Shown: positions 63,785 to 64,000 of the stretch, piece by piece | Position numbering within the stretch: position 1 is the stretch's first letter | How the letters are laid out: the number at the start of each line of letters is the position of its first letter | Origin: Mauremys mutica | Taxonomy: Eukaryota > Chordata > Testudines > Geoemydidae | DNA: 64,000 nucleotides | NCBI RefSeq assembly: GCF_020497125.1 | Contig: NC_059080.1 | Span: 52,021,563-52,085,562 of the forward strand | Direction: 5' to 3' | Made by a program: the position numbers and the translations under genes | The notes under the pieces: model-generated | Database searches by the model: none | Seen by the model: the letters and a program-made list of their open reading frames with translations, nothing else | Told to the model about the DNA's origin: nothing

Positions 63785-64000
63785 AAGCTCTGACGGTAAG
63801 CTGGCATGGGATAACAGGGAAGGCCCTCTTATGGATCAGTAATTGGTTACAAGATAGGAAACAAGGGTAGGAATAAATGGTCAGTTTTCAGAAAGGAGAG
63901 AGGTAAACAGCAGGATCCCCCATGGATCTGTCCTGGGACCTGTGTTATTCAACAAATTCATGAATGAGCTGGAAAAGGGTGTGAACAGTGAAGGTGCTGA
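63785..64000 (+). mobile_element. CR1 LINE fragment running off the window
   Basis: Sense CR1 ORF2/RT downstream region: ATAGGAAACAAGGGTAGGAA, AAATGGTCAGTTTTCAGAAA, CATGGATCTGTCCTGGGACC, AAATTCATGAATGAGCTGGA. Continues past 64000. Confidence 0.85.

Noticed and set aside
1..64000. CRISPR arrays, bacterial operons, rRNA genes
   Set aside because: Nothing of the kind; all regular spacing here is explained by minisatellites or MITE cores, and the sequence is vertebrate.

Overview
This window looks like non-coding nuclear DNA of a turtle, probably a cryptodire. The basis is the repeat content: a tRNA-derived SINE of the turtle Cry type (26637-26812), many decayed CR1 LINE pieces, old MIR SINEs, and several hAT and PIF/Harbinger DNA transposon families. 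I recognise no host protein-coding exon, no rRNA or functional tRNA gene and no CRISPR array. Almost every long open frame lies inside a mobile element. Family names come from reading the sequence and from memory; no database search was possible.

Layout. 1-8 kb: old LINE pieces (L2-like RT fragments at 905-1475 and, antisense, 6550-7600), a MIR and a Harbinger-type MITE. 8.0-12.7 kb: a very young, almost complete Ty3/Gypsy LTR retrotransposon on the minus strand. Its 191-bp LTRs differ at one base, the target duplication is CCCTC/CCCTC, and gag and pol lie in one frame broken by a single TGA. 12.8-14.9 kb: a decayed sense CR1. 15-33 kb: mostly unrecognised DNA dotted with short palindromic elements, a 278-bp hAT with a perfect 8-bp duplication, a 1-kb terminal-inverted-repeat element with internal tandem repeats, an LTR split by the Cry SINE, and MIR and CR1 pieces.

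33-38.6 kb: a GC-rich composite. It holds an unclassified 1.4-kb element with terminal direct repeats, an acidic proline-rich frame and a 46/57-bp minisatellite, then CR1 pieces, then a Tx1-like LINE on the minus strand whose ORF1 is fused to the RT part of ORF2 by an internal deletion. 40.7-43.1 kb: an hAT element (perfect TTTTCCCC duplication) holding the C-terminal part of a transposase and at least two later insertions. 45.5-46.1 kb: an inverted-repeat element made of four 89-bp hairpin units. 47.1-47.9 kb: a solo LTR.

50-60 kb: Harbinger MITEs, then a 4842-bp PIF/Harbinger element (54526-59367, TAA duplication). It has an intact DDE transposase (minus), a two-exon Myb/SANT-like partner gene (plus) and, inside the partner's intron on the minus strand, a third small open frame with its own poly(A) and splice signals. 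That third frame is the best candidate here for something undescribed. 60-64 kb: MIR, CR1, a TA microsatellite and palindromic repeats; a CR1 runs off the window end.

How the genes work together: in the Gypsy element, gag and pol together supply particle, protease, RT/RNase H and integrase. In the Harbinger element, transposase and Myb-like protein are expected to act jointly on the element ends, which carry clustered TTCGAA-type motifs shared with a nearby MITE.
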